Assembly: GCA_027030245.1 (NCBI GenBank)
Contig: JALVFE010000025.1
Span: forward strand, 62,001-126,000
Length of the DNA stretch: 64,000 nt
Direction: 5' to 3'
Origin: Melioribacteraceae bacterium
Lineage (GTDB): Bacteria > Bacteroidota > Ignavibacteria > Ignavibacteriales > Melioribacteraceae
This document shows, piece after piece, positions 10,006-18,072 of the stretch. The first letter of the stretch is position 1. Every line of letters begins with the position of its first letter. Below the pieces are notes generated by a model. The model was not told the origin of the DNA and did no database searches. It saw nothing but the letters and a program-made list of their open reading frames with translations. A program made the translations under genes and the position numbers.

Positions 10006-11868
10006 TTATTCGGATAAGAGAGGAAACGTTAAAATAACATCTGTGCCTTTTTTGAGTTGACTTTCGATTTTCAAAGTTCCATTGAGATACGATGTAAGTT
10101 TATTTGCAATGGTTAATCCTAAACCGGCGCCTTCGTATTTTCGTCTGTAGGATTCGTCTTCCACTTGCTGGAAAGGCTCAAGAATCTTATCCAAATCCTC
10201 GCTTTTAATACCAATACCGGTATCGCTAACTATTATTTTCGCATTGTTATTTTCTTTTAACGTTTGTAATATAACTTTGCCATGCGGAACATTGTACTTA
10301 ATTGCGTTGTCTACCAAAACATCCAATATTTTTCTGAACTTTTCTTCGTCGATTTTTACAATTAATCTTTCTGCGGCAAGATTTGTTTCGATTGTTATAT
10401 CGGAATTTTCCAACTTGTTTTTGTAATCCAAGAATGTTTCGGTCACGAGCGGATTCAAATCCGTTTTTATCATATCGAAATCTTGATCGCCCGACTCGAG
10501 CAACGAAACTTCCACTATGTTATCCACCAAATGCAGCAACCGGTTTACACCTTCTTTCATATACCGTATCATTTCCAACGAAGAATCTATACGGTTCTTT
10601 TCCAAATCATCTTCGAGAAGTTCTGAATATCCTACAATCGCATTTAGCGGTGTTCTTACTTCGTGAGACATGTTAGCGAGAAAAACGGATTTTAGTTTGT
10701 TAAGTCTGTTTTCTTTTTCGAAAGCTTCTTTTAATTTTTTTTGGATAAGTAATTGCTCGGTAATATCGTTTAAAATTACAATGAATACACGTTCTTTATG
10801 GAAAGAATCGTAAATGAATGTAATTTTACCTTCGTAATTTCTTTCTTTGTATTCGTAAGCAAATTTTATGGAAAGTTCACCCGAACTTTCCAACTTAATT
10901 ATATTTGTTTCAACAGCTTCAAAAAATCCTTCCGGTAAATAACGTTTAATCTTTTTATCCGTTACGGCATTTTTCTCCAAACCGAATAATTTTTCGAAAA
11001 CTATGTTAATGTTTTCAAAATAGAGTTCGTCATCCGTCTTACGCACTATTAAAAGCGGATCGAAGATGTTATTGATAATCGATTTTTGTTTTTCTTCGGA
11101 TTGTTTTATGTACCGGGTTTTAAGAACATAATGCGTAATATCGTTAGCCACAACAATAAAGCCGCCGTTTTCCCCTTTTGCCTTTACAGGATTTAGTTGA
11201 AGTTCTTTAAACCACAACTGATTTTTTTCATTTAAATCCGTAATTATTTTCGACCATTTTTTATGAACCGAAAGATGATTTTTCAGTTCCTCCAAGTCGG
11301 AAGAGGAAAGAAAATCAGAGATTATGTCGGGCAAATAAGAATTGTATATTTGCTCTATTCTTTTTCCGAAAAACCGCTCGAACGATTTGGAAGCATAATT
11401 AATAATTCCGTTTGCGTCAGTAATTAAAACGGAAATATTGCCGTACTCAATGGCTTGACCGAGATTATCGATTTTCTCTTCGATTTTAATTTTTGATTGC
11501 GGAGGAGAGACGGTCATAAAAAAATATTCGGTACCGGTTAATGTAAAGCGGTTAAGTTCAACGAAGAAAGGTTCGCTTTTATTTTCCGTTTCGATATAAA
11601 TATCGGAATTGAATTGCGAATATCCTGAATTCTTGAAATTATTAAAAATTTCCGCGAACCCGGGTTCACTTTTCAGTTCCAGAACGGAATTGCCATCAGC
11701 AAGATTAAAATAACTTTGAAAATTTAAGTTTGAGTGAATAATCAAGGCATTGTCATCAATCAAAGCAAACGGTTTCGCATCCGGAATATCTTTAAATTTA
11801 TTTTTATGAAAACCGTTTCCGTTCACCCCATCCGGTGGGAAATTATCAGTCCTTAAAATTTCATCCAT
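10006..11868 (-). CDS. PAS-domain sensor histidine kinase
   Basis: A soluble protein of 620 residues without membrane helices. Three PAS-like segments (about 35-125, 138-250 and 262-375) lead into a dimerisation domain with the H-box 'FLANMSHEVRTPLNA' (His402) and an intact ATP-binding domain (N-box Asn521 in V-D-N-A-I, D-T-G-I-G-I at 549-554, then G-A-G-L-G-L). It is therefore a complete cytosolic kinase sensing an internal signal. It overlaps the preceding unknown gene by 8 bases and is the last gene of the long flagellar run. The two receiver proteins just upstream are natural phosphotransfer partners by position. Confidence 0.92.
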   Translation of the reverse strand: MDEILRTDNFPPDGVNGNGFHKNKFKDIPDAKPFALIDDNALIIHSNLNFQSYFNLADGNSVLELKSEPGFAEIFNNFKNSGYSQFNSDIYIETENKSEPFFVELNRFTLTGTEYFFMTVSPPQSKIKIEEKIDNLGQAIEYGNISVLITDANGIINYASKSFERFFGKRIEQIYNSYLPDIISDFLSSSDLEELKNHLSVHKKWSKIITDLNEKNQLWFKELQLNPVKAKGENGGFIVVANDITHYVLKTRYIKQSEEKQKSIINNIFDPLLIVRKTDDELYFENINIVFEKLFGLEKNAVTDKKIKRYLPEGFFEAVETNIIKLESSGELSIKFAYEYKERNYEGKITFIYDSFHKERVFIVILNDITEQLLIQKKLKEAFEKENRLNKLKSVFLANMSHEVRTPLNAIVGYSELLEDDLEKNRIDSSLEMIRYMKEGVNRLLHLVDNIVEVSLLESGDQDFDMIKTDLNPLVTETFLDYKNKLENSDITIETNLAAERLIVKIDEEKFRKILDVLVDNAIKYNVPHGKVILQTLKENNNAKIIVSDTGIGIKSEDLDKILEPFQQVEDESYRRKYEGAGLGLTIANKLTSYLNGTLKIESQLKKGTDVILTFPLLSE

Positions 11869-12520
11869 GAATAACTGTAATTCTTTCTATAATTAAAGGA
11901 TCGTTCACCTCATGTTCAAACAAATAATTTTTGACTAAGTTAAATTTTCCAAGTTTATCTAAAAAAGTGTAAACTCCGTAAAGTATATTTTGAAATTCCT
12001 CTAATAACTGCTCTTTAATTCCGTCGGTCAGGTTTTTCATCATTATATCGTCTTCGTTAGTAAGAGCCGAGTGTAAATCCAAATCCAAAATTCTATCGTA
12101 CAATTGATTTATGAACGGAATTTCGAATTTAATCGGATTTTCCATAATAACGACTTTATCTTTAGCTACGGATAATTTCACCAATACGGCTTTTTCTTTT
12201 ATTTTAGATCTATGCACATTCAGTATGCTGAATTGTTGCATGATGTTAGAATATAATTCGTTCAAGTTAATTTCCACAAAAAACTCAATTCCGGCGATGA
12301 TAAATTTTAAAAATACGTTTTCGGAGGAAGGGTATTGTATTTCTTTCAATTCCCAATTTATATGTGCAAGAAACAAAGCCGCGGGAGAAAAGGTTATCGT
12401 ATCTTTAATCGAGTGTTTTCCGGAAACATTATAATGAAGCGGAAACTCGGTTCGCGAGCTTGTTTTCTTTTTTCCTTTATAGGAGCCGTTTGGATTAATA
12501 TTTAAAATTTTTTCCAACAC
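11861..12520 (-). CDS. Uncharacterised protein in the flagellar signalling operon
   Basis: A protein of 219 residues starting at GTG (12520) with a clean GGAGG seven bases upstream. There is no signal peptide or membrane helix. The first half looks beta-rich (about 25-115, with 'FSPAALFLAHINWELKEI'); the second half is helical (about 125-205). I looked for the RxxxR and D/NxSxxG signatures of a PilZ domain and did not find them. It lies between a receiver protein gene (54 bases upstream) and the PAS kinase gene (8-base overlap), so a role in that signalling branch is plausible but unproven. Confidence 0.7.
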   Translation of the reverse strand: MLEKILNINPNGSYKGKKKTSSRTEFPLHYNVSGKHSIKDTITFSPAALFLAHINWELKEIQYPSSENVFLKFIIAGIEFFVEINLNELYSNIMQQFSILNVHRSKIKEKAVLVKLSVAKDKVVIMENPIKFEIPFINQLYDRILDLDLHSALTNEDDIMMKNLTDGIKEQLLEEFQNILYGVYTFLDKLGKFNLVKNYLFEHEVNDPLIIERITVIHG

Positions 12521-12573
12521 GCCTATTCCTCCATCTTAACTATCGAAAGAAATAGGCAAAAGTTGATTGAATA

Positions 12574-13230
12574 TCAGTCGATGTTCAGCATCTTATTGCC
12601 GAGTGCGTAGTCTTTCATTTCGGGTGATTGGAGGTTTTTGAGGGCATCGACAAATTTTTGTATTCTTTTAATCGATTCTTCGATTATATAAAAATCTTCG
12701 TCGAATCTTTTTCCGTTTTCGGCCAACTCGCTTTTCAAATCTTCCAAAGTTACAACGAGGCTGCTCAGCGGATTATTAATTTTATGACCGATTGTTGTGG
12801 CGAGTTCTACTATTGCTTTACTGTGCTCTATTTTTTTAAGTTCATTTTGAAGATTGTGAATTCTAATTCCGGAACGTATGCGTGCTAACAGTTCTTGGTT
12901 CTCAACGGGTTTAACGAGGAAATCATCGGCGCCTACATCCAAGCCGGTTACTCTGTCTTTTAACGAAGAACGGGCGGTAAGCAAAATGAAATAAATTGTT
13001 TTATATTCCTCGGTGCTTTTAACCGCATTACACAATTGCAAACCGTCCATTACAGGCATCGTCCAATCGGCGATTATTACTTTAGGTTTGAATTCTTTCA
13101 GAGCTTCTAAAGCTTCTTCGCCGTTTTCTACAGCTTTAACATTGTAGTCGTTTTTAGTTAGCAACCGTTCGAAAATAAAACGCGTATCGTATTCGTCTTC
13201 TACCAATAATATTTTATCTTCTTCGTTCAA
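12574..13230 (-). CDS. Receiver domain fused to an orphan histidine-kinase dimerisation helix pair (REC-DHp)
   Basis: A protein of 218 residues. An N-terminal receiver domain (1-122) has the acidic pair E11/D12, phospho-acceptor Asp55 in A-D-W-T-M-P, Thr85 and Lys107 in V-K-P. A coiled linker follows, then a dimerisation/phosphotransfer segment (about 135-205) with the H-box core 'IGHKINNPLSSL' and His149. The protein ends there, with no ATPase domain. It could act as a phosphotransfer relay or be phosphorylated by another kinase. The start is TTG, overlapping the upstream stop as TTGA. Confidence 0.82.
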   Translation of the reverse strand: MNEEDKILLVEDEYDTRFIFERLLTKNDYNVKAVENGEEALEALKEFKPKVIIADWTMPVMDGLQLCNAVKSTEEYKTIYFILLTARSSLKDRVTGLDVGADDFLVKPVENQELLARIRSGIRIHNLQNELKKIEHSKAIVELATTIGHKINNPLSSLVVTLEDLKSELAENGKRFDEDFYIIEESIKRIQKFVDALKNLQSPEMKDYALGNKMLNID

Positions 13231-13622
13231 TTCAGTTTATGTTTATTGATTTTTTGCAAAAACGTATTTAAATCGGTTATCGGTTTAGTAATATAATCAA
13301 CTGCAAAACCATTTTCTAAAAAATAATTAATCTCGCTGTTTTTTTTATAAGCGGAAACCAAAATAATAGGGATATGAGAAAATTTGGAATTTTGTTTTAT
13401 TTTTTTTGTTAAGTCCATACCGCTTATGTTTTTGCCTTCTATCGTAGTATTTTTAAGATTAATGTCCAATAAAATTAAACTTATTTCTTCATTTTCAATA
13501 AGGGAAAATATTTCCTCGGCATCGTCCGATTGAAGAATTGGAATGTTCATTTTTCCGAAGAGATGGGAATAAAATTTTTTTGTAAAGGGATCGTCTTCCA
13601 CCAAAAGTAAATAGCCAGACAT
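13227..13622 (-). CDS. Single-domain response regulator
   Basis: A receiver-only protein of 131 residues from the ATG at 13622, one base after the motB stop codon. A TTG at 13643 would add seven residues and is less likely. It has the acidic triad (E9, D10, D11), phospho-acceptor Asp53 in L-L-D-I, a Ser at the beta-4 end and Lys in T-K-P. No output domain is present, so it probably acts by protein contact or as a phosphate relay. It is coupled to the following REC-DHp gene through a TTGA overlap and belongs to the stator/regulator operon. Confidence 0.85.
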   Translation of the reverse strand: MSGYLLLVEDDPFTKKFYSHLFGKMNIPILQSDDAEEIFSLIENEEISLILLDINLKNTTIEGKNISGMDLTKKIKQNSKFSHIPIILVSAYKKNSEINYFLENGFAVDYITKPITDLNTFLQKINKHKLN

Positions 13623-13623
13623 C

Positions 13624-14397
13624 TTATTCCGAATATTTAACAATTATACTGATTCTGCGGTTGGAAGCATCGAAAGGATTTTTAGGATTTCTCAAACGTT
13701 TATCTGCATAACCACGTATTTCGTCAATCTGGGATTCTTTCACCCCGTTAGCCATTAAAACCCGGCGTGCGGCATTTGCCCTGTCTGCACTTAGTTCGAA
13801 GTTTGTATAGCCCATTCCGTTTCCCGGATAAGGTCTGGCGTCCGTGTGCCCTTCTATAACAATTTTGTTATTAACTTTTTTTAACCGTTTTGCGATAAGC
13901 GCTAATATCTTTTTAATTTCGGGTTTCATTTTGGCTGTTCCCACTTGAAAAAATTCACCTTTATCCGATTCGGCCAATTCTATCCTCAGACCTTCATCAA
14001 CAACTTCTACATCAATAAGTCCCTCAAAATCCTCAAACCCGTTTCTATCCAATTCTTCCTTAAGGGCTTTCCCCATCTGGGTAAGTCTTTCCTTTTCCAA
14101 TTCCTTTTTTTGAGCTTCCGTAAGCAGAGAGGGGGTGGCTTTACTATTTCTTCCCGCACCCTTGAAAACGCTTGGCCCGTTACCTGAACCGAAGCCGCTC
14201 GGATCGTTAAAATAACCGGCAATGTTATTTTTTACGTCTTCGTTTTGTGCAAGTATCCAAAGTACAATAAACAAAGCCATCATTGCGGTTACGAAATCGG
14301 AATAAGCAACTTTCCACGCTCCGCCGTGATGACCGTGTTTTCCTTTTTTGCCTTTCTTAATTATTATCGGCGCATCATTGTGTTCGTTTTCACCCAT
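13624..14397 (-). CDS. motB: Flagellar motor stator protein MotB (first set)
   Basis: A protein of 257 residues. A basic, His-rich cytoplasmic tail precedes one membrane helix with the ion-binding Asp34 in A-Y-S-D-F-V-T-A-M-M. A plug and linker region is followed by an OmpA-like peptidoglycan-binding domain (about 140-255, with 'IVIEGHTDARPYPG' and 'LSADRANAARRVLMANGV'). It anchors the MotA ring to the wall and conducts the driving ion. It starts 3 bases after the motA stop. The helix sequence resembles the proton-type E. coli MotB, but ion choice cannot be settled by eye. Confidence 0.95.
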   Translation of the reverse strand: MGENEHNDAPIIIKKGKKGKHGHHGGAWKVAYSDFVTAMMALFIVLWILAQNEDVKNNIAGYFNDPSGFGSGNGPSVFKGAGRNSKATPSLLTEAQKKELEKERLTQMGKALKEELDRNGFEDFEGLIDVEVVDEGLRIELAESDKGEFFQVGTAKMKPEIKKILALIAKRLKKVNNKIVIEGHTDARPYPGNGMGYTNFELSADRANAARRVLMANGVKESQIDEIRGYADKRLRNPKNPFDASNRRISIIVKYSE

Positions 14398-14400
14398 TCG

Positions 14401-15258
14401 CTACTCGCTTTTTCCTCTCAGATAATTTTCAAGTTCCGAAAACGTTGGGCGTACATCCGAAATTAATGTTCTTCTGCCTATTTCAACAGCAACAATCGGC
14501 GGATTTCCTTTAGCATATGCAATAACACAAGCTTTAATGGTTTCAAGATATCTCACTTCATCTTCAATCATGTGTTCGATGAATGTGGCAAGCGGTCCGA
14601 TGAATCCGTATGAAAGCAAGATTCCAAGAAATGTTCCTACCAGTGCAGCAGCAACATGGTGACCAACTGCTTCGGCGCCGTCGTTAATACTTCCCATTGT
14701 TATAATGATACCGAGGACTGCCGCAACAATTCCCAACCCCGGGAAAGCATCGCCCACTTTGGTAAGCAACGAACTTACAGGATGGTTTTCGGCTTCGAAT
14801 GTTTCTATTTCCACATCCATCAATGCTTCCACTTCGTGCGGGGGAACACCGCCGGATAACATTACTTTAAGCGTATCGCAGAGAAAAGCAACCGCTGTTT
14901 TGTTTTTAATAAATTTTTCATTTGCCGAAAGTATATCGCTTTCTTCGGGAGATTCGATATGTTTTTCGATTGCAAGCAAGCCATCTCTTTGCGCTATTAA
15001 AAACAAATCGTATAACGATTTGAGTAGTTGTAAATTATCTTCTTTCGTTGCATGTTTTAAGCTTATCGCTTTGGGAATTGTGGCAAATATCTTCTTTATG
15101 TTATCCAAACCGGCCATAATTAAAAGACTGCCAATGGCAGCTCCGCCGATGGTTATAAATTCTGAAACTTGCACTAACACCAAAAGATGTCCGCCTGCCA
15201 TTGTAAATCCGGCAATCAGACTTGCTAAAACGACAACACCGCCAATAATTATAAACAT
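14401..15258 (-). CDS. motA: Flagellar motor stator protein MotA (first set, long E. coli-like type)
   Basis: A protein of 285 residues with four membrane helices. It has the long N-terminal form ('GGHLLVLVQVSEFITIGGAA'), the 'VPPHEVEALMDVEIETFEAE' cytoplasmic stretch and the ion-channel helices 3-4 'DAFPGLGIVAAVLGII' and 'VGTFLGILLSYGFIGPLA'. It closes with 'YAKGNPPIVAVEIGRRTL', as in E. coli MotA. It forms the ring around MotB and pushes on FliG. It follows the REC-Hpt gene by 5 bases. It is clearly a different subfamily from the second MotA in this window. Confidence 0.95.
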   Translation of the reverse strand: MFIIIGGVVVLASLIAGFTMAGGHLLVLVQVSEFITIGGAAIGSLLIMAGLDNIKKIFATIPKAISLKHATKEDNLQLLKSLYDLFLIAQRDGLLAIEKHIESPEESDILSANEKFIKNKTAVAFLCDTLKVMLSGGVPPHEVEALMDVEIETFEAENHPVSSLLTKVGDAFPGLGIVAAVLGIIITMGSINDGAEAVGHHVAAALVGTFLGILLSYGFIGPLATFIEHMIEDEVRYLETIKACVIAYAKGNPPIVAVEIGRRTLISDVRPTFSELENYLRGKSE

Positions 15259-15263
15259 ATTAG

Positions 15264-15977
15264 TTAACTAGTTTGTTTTGAAAAATTTTGTTTAATCGAA
15301 TTAACAATCTGAAAAATTTCGTTACATTTAAATTCGGCAAATACCCAATCGGTCGGAGAATTAAACTCTCTTTTTTCCAGTTCTTCACTTATTTCGGTCA
15401 ATTCCGGATATCCCATAGTTCCGCCCGAACCTTTAATTTCATGAATAGCACTTTTTAGTTCTTGTTTATCTTTATTTCTAATAGCATTTGTAATCCTATT
15501 TTTCTTTTCGGGAAAAGAATCAAGAAAATATTCTATTAAATCATGCTTAAATTCGTTTACTTCTTCTTCCGTAAGCATTGCTTCGGAAACTTCCACGGAT
15601 TCTTTTCCTATTACTTCGTTTATATATTCGAGAATTTTTTCATTTTTTAAAGGTTTGGATAAAACTTTGTCGGCTCCAGCTTCCAGTGCGGCAAGAACAT
15701 TGCGACGTGCCGTATTTGCGCTGATTACTATAACCGGAATGTCTTTAATTTCATCCAACACTTTTTTAACATTTAACATTTTCAAGCCATCCAAATTCGG
15801 CATCATCAAATCGAGAAATATTACCGCCGGTTTAACTTCAATAGCTTTTTGAATTCCCTCAACACCGTCGGTACTTGTGTAAACCATAAATCCTCTGGAT
15901 TCCAAAAATCTTTTTAGAAACATGAGAATTTCATTCGAATCATCAATAATCAATATTTTCTCTTTATGGTTTATCAT
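15264..15977 (-). CDS. Receiver-Hpt fusion protein
   Basis: A protein of 237 residues. The receiver domain (1-125) has D12/D13, phospho-acceptor Asp56 in F-L-D-L-M-M-P, Ser86 and Lys108 in S-K-P-L. The C-terminal Hpt domain (about 140-235) carries His179 in 'AIHEIKGSGGTMGY'. Receiver plus Hpt proteins usually work in multistep phosphorelays. It sits between csrA (4-base ATGA overlap upstream) and motA, so it may tie a phosphorelay to post-transcriptional or motor control. The partner kinase is unknown; the PAS kinase at 10006 is a candidate. Confidence 0.88.
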   Translation of the reverse strand: MINHKEKILIIDDSNEILMFLKRFLESRGFMVYTSTDGVEGIQKAIEVKPAVIFLDLMMPNLDGLKMLNVKKVLDEIKDIPVIVISANTARRNVLAALEAGADKVLSKPLKNEKILEYINEVIGKESVEVSEAMLTEEEVNEFKHDLIEYFLDSFPEKKNRITNAIRNKDKQELKSAIHEIKGSGGTMGYPELTEISEELEKREFNSPTDWVFAEFKCNEIFQIVNSIKQNFSKQTS

Positions 15978-16216
15978 TTTTCCTTGTTAATCTTGTTCAA
16001 TTTCAGTTTGTCCAAATCGAGATGAATTTTGCTCATCTTGGTAGCTTGAACCGTATGTTCTTTTACTTTGGAATAAATTTCTTCGCGTAAAATTTTTACA
16101 TCAGACGGAGCCTCTATTCCTATTTTAACTTGATTATCGTTTATTCCTACAACGGTAATAACAATATCATTTCCGATTCTTATTTTTTCGCCTTGTTTTC
16201 TGGTTAACACTAACAT
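15974..16216 (-). CDS. csrA: Carbon storage/flagellar regulator CsrA
   Basis: An RNA-binding translational regulator of 80 residues. The start 'MLVLTRKQGEKIRIG' and the 'VKIGIEAPSDVKILREEIY' stretch are diagnostic, including the Leu4 and Arg residues that contact GGA motifs. It is somewhat longer than usual, with a Lys-rich tail of about 15 residues. fliW lies directly upstream, the pairing known from Bacillus and Campylobacter, where FliW sequesters CsrA and links flagellin levels to translation. A candidate target site is the flgE leader in this window. Confidence 0.96.
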   Translation of the reverse strand: MLVLTRKQGEKIRIGNDIVITVVGINDNQVKIGIEAPSDVKILREEIYSKVKEHTVQATKMSKIHLDLDKLKLNKINKEK

Positions 16217-16224
16217 TTCACACT

Positions 16225-16608
16225 CTAATTTTTTACAAAAAGTTGGTAATCGACCGGATATGCTTCCGAATCTATAATCTTTTGAAATCCGTTTTTGTCT
16301 TCGTGGTTTATATAAATCGGTGCTTTTAAATTTATGGTAATGTTTGCAGGATCTTTATCCAATTTTACGATTCCGAAAGGTTCGTATCCTTCGTTTTGTT
16401 TATAATTTTCCATCAATAAATTTATAGGGAAAAGAGGGAAAACTATTTCCGGTTGATCTACGGAAGTAAGCCAGTAAAAAATTCCTTCGTCTTCCGAAAT
16501 TAGTAAAAACCGTTTCAGTTCTTCGAAACCGAGAATCCCGTTTTCGAAAGAAATTATTTTCTCTTCTTGAAATTCTACTTCACCGAATTGATCTGTTTTA
16601 AGTTTCAT
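16225..16608 (-). CDS. fliW: Flagellar assembly factor FliW
   Basis: A protein of 127 residues with family motifs 'EEKIISFENGILGFEELKRF' near the N-terminus and 'NITINLKAPIYINHE' in the second half. FliW binds flagellin and, when free, antagonises CsrA. It ends 8 bases before csrA and starts 7 bases after the second motB, so stator, FliW and CsrA are likely co-transcribed. Flagellin itself is not in this window. Confidence 0.94.
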   Translation of the reverse strand: MKLKTDQFGEVEFQEEKIISFENGILGFEELKRFLLISEDEGIFYWLTSVDQPEIVFPLFPINLLMENYKQNEGYEPFGIVKLDKDPANITINLKAPIYINHEDKNGFQKIIDSEAYPVDYQLFVKN

Positions 16609-16615
16609 TTTAGTA

Positions 16616-17437
16616 TTACCTTTTTAATATTATAATATCAACCCTTCTATTTTGTGCCCTGCCTTCCGGAGTATCGTTTGATGCTACGGGCTTGTATTCC
16701 GAATAACCCACGATCGCCACTCTGTCGGGGTTAAGTCCTTCGGTATTCATTAAATAATAAGCTGTGTTTGTGGCGCGGGCAACCGATAAATGCCAATTCG
16801 ACGGATATTGGGGTGTATTTATTGGAATATTATCGGTGTGTCCCTCTATTCTTATATCGTTCGGGATTGTTCTAAGTACTTTAGCGAGTTTACTTAAAAT
16901 CGATTTTGATTCGGGATTCAATTCAGCTTCTCCCGTTTTGAATAAAATATTATCCAAAATTCTGATTGTTATTCCTCTTTCGTTTTCAATCAGCTGCACA
17001 TTATTTCCGTAGTCGTATTCGTCAATCACACTCTGCAATGTTTCTCTTAGGGTTCGGCTTGAATTCATGTTACCCGTAAGTAACATGTTTTGGTTTCCCA
17101 ACCCTTCCACTGCTTTTTTAGTACTAAAAACACTGCCGAAAGCATTCATAATATCTTTATATTTATCTGCGTCAACATTTGAAATCGTGTATAAAATAAT
17201 AAATAACCCCAAGAGCAAAGTTATCAGATCCGCATAAGTAATCAGATAACGATCTTTATCGTGATCGTCTTGAAAAAATGAATCGTCCGGACTTAAGCGG
17301 CTCTTAGCATTTTTTGTTCTTTTTGCGGTAACAGGCTCATTAATCGCGATCTTATTAATGAGGGGATTTCCCCGCTCTGAATCGCCAGAACCCCCTCCAA
17401 CGATACTTCCATCATATGTTTTTCTTCCAAGTGGCAT
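16616..17437 (-). CDS. Second stator B protein (MotB/MotS/PomB-like)
   Basis: A protein of 273 residues: a Gly/Ser-rich N-terminal extension of about 60 residues, one membrane helix with the ion-binding Asp70 in L-I-T-Y-A-D-L-I-T-L-L-L, and an OmpA-like wall-binding domain (about 150-272, 'IRIEGHTDNIPINTPQYPSNWHLS'). The only conventional start I find in frame before the helix is ATG 17437, which lies 145 bases inside motA2; no GTG or TTG occurs between. Either the overlap is real or an unusual start codon is used nearer the helix. The 'YADLITLLLGLF' form is that of Bacillus MotB/MotS and PomB stators. Confidence 0.9.
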   Translation of the reverse strand: MPLGRKTYDGSIVGGGSGDSERGNPLINKIAINEPVTAKRTKNAKSRLSPDDSFFQDDHDKDRYLITYADLITLLLGLFIILYTISNVDADKYKDIMNAFGSVFSTKKAVEGLGNQNMLLTGNMNSSRTLRETLQSVIDEYDYGNNVQLIENERGITIRILDNILFKTGEAELNPESKSILSKLAKVLRTIPNDIRIEGHTDNIPINTPQYPSNWHLSVARATNTAYYLMNTEGLNPDRVAIVGYSEYKPVASNDTPEGRAQNRRVDIIILKR

Positions 17438-18072
17438 TGTTTAAGTCTATCCGCTATTGGTAACCATAGTAAATTTGCACTAAAAATCCCCCACAAAGTT
17501 GCAATAAAAGCTGTTGCAATATTATGAATTAAGGTTTGCGGATCGTCTCCGGCTTGAGCCAAAGTCATAATCAGTCCCATCACGGTTCCGATAATTCCCA
17601 TAGTCGGAGCATAACCGCCCATCTTACTAAAAATAAATATATTACTGAAATGGCGGTCTTGCATAGCTTTCATTTCCGCCAAAGCAATACTTTCCAAAGA
17701 ATCGGCATCCGTTCCGTCCATTACAAATCTTAAAATTTTCTGAGGGAACGGATACTGTAATTTGGATAAATCTTTTTCTACCGATATTAATCCTTCTTGT
17801 CTGCTTTTAGTTGCTATGTAAACAAAAACGTTAATTAGTTTTTTTACGTCATATTTCCGCGGGAAATAGGCAAGTTTTATAAGCGGAAATATTTTTAAAA
17901 ATTTATCGAACCCGAATCCTATAATTGTTGCAGCAAAAGTTCCGCCGAATACGATTATTAACGGCGGCAGTAAAAACAAACTTTCGGCTTTTCCGCCTTC
18001 TAAAAAAAAAGCTCCGAATACAGACGCAATTCCAAGAAATAAGCCGTAAACGCTTCCTTTATTACGGAACAT
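17293..18072 (-). CDS. Second stator A protein (MotA/MotP/PomA-like, short type)
   Basis: A protein of 259 residues with four membrane helices and the short-type layout: 'FLEGGKAESLFLLPPLIIVFGG', then 'MGGYAPTMGIIGTVMGLI', 'WGIFSANLLWLPIADRLK' and the end 'LEGVLAIQSGEIPSLI'. This is the MotP/PomA/Bacillus MotA subfamily, distinct from the E. coli-like copy at 14401. PomA and MotP members often use Na+, but Bacillus MotA of the same type uses protons, so ion choice is open. Its ATG overlaps the flgL stop (TAATG). Confidence 0.93.
   Translation of the reverse strand: MFRNKGSVYGLFLGIASVFGAFFLEGGKAESLFLLPPLIIVFGGTFAATIIGFGFDKFLKIFPLIKLAYFPRKYDVKKLINVFVYIATKSRQEGLISVEKDLSKLQYPFPQKILRFVMDGTDADSLESIALAEMKAMQDRHFSNIFIFSKMGGYAPTMGIIGTVMGLIMTLAQAGDDPQTLIHNIATAFIATLWGIFSANLLWLPIADRLKQCHLEEKHMMEVSLEGVLAIQSGEIPSLIRSRLMSLLPQKEQKMLRAA

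Noticed and set aside
11861-12520. PilZ domain in the unknown protein before the PAS kinase
   Set aside because: The RxxxR and D/NxSxxG signatures are not present.
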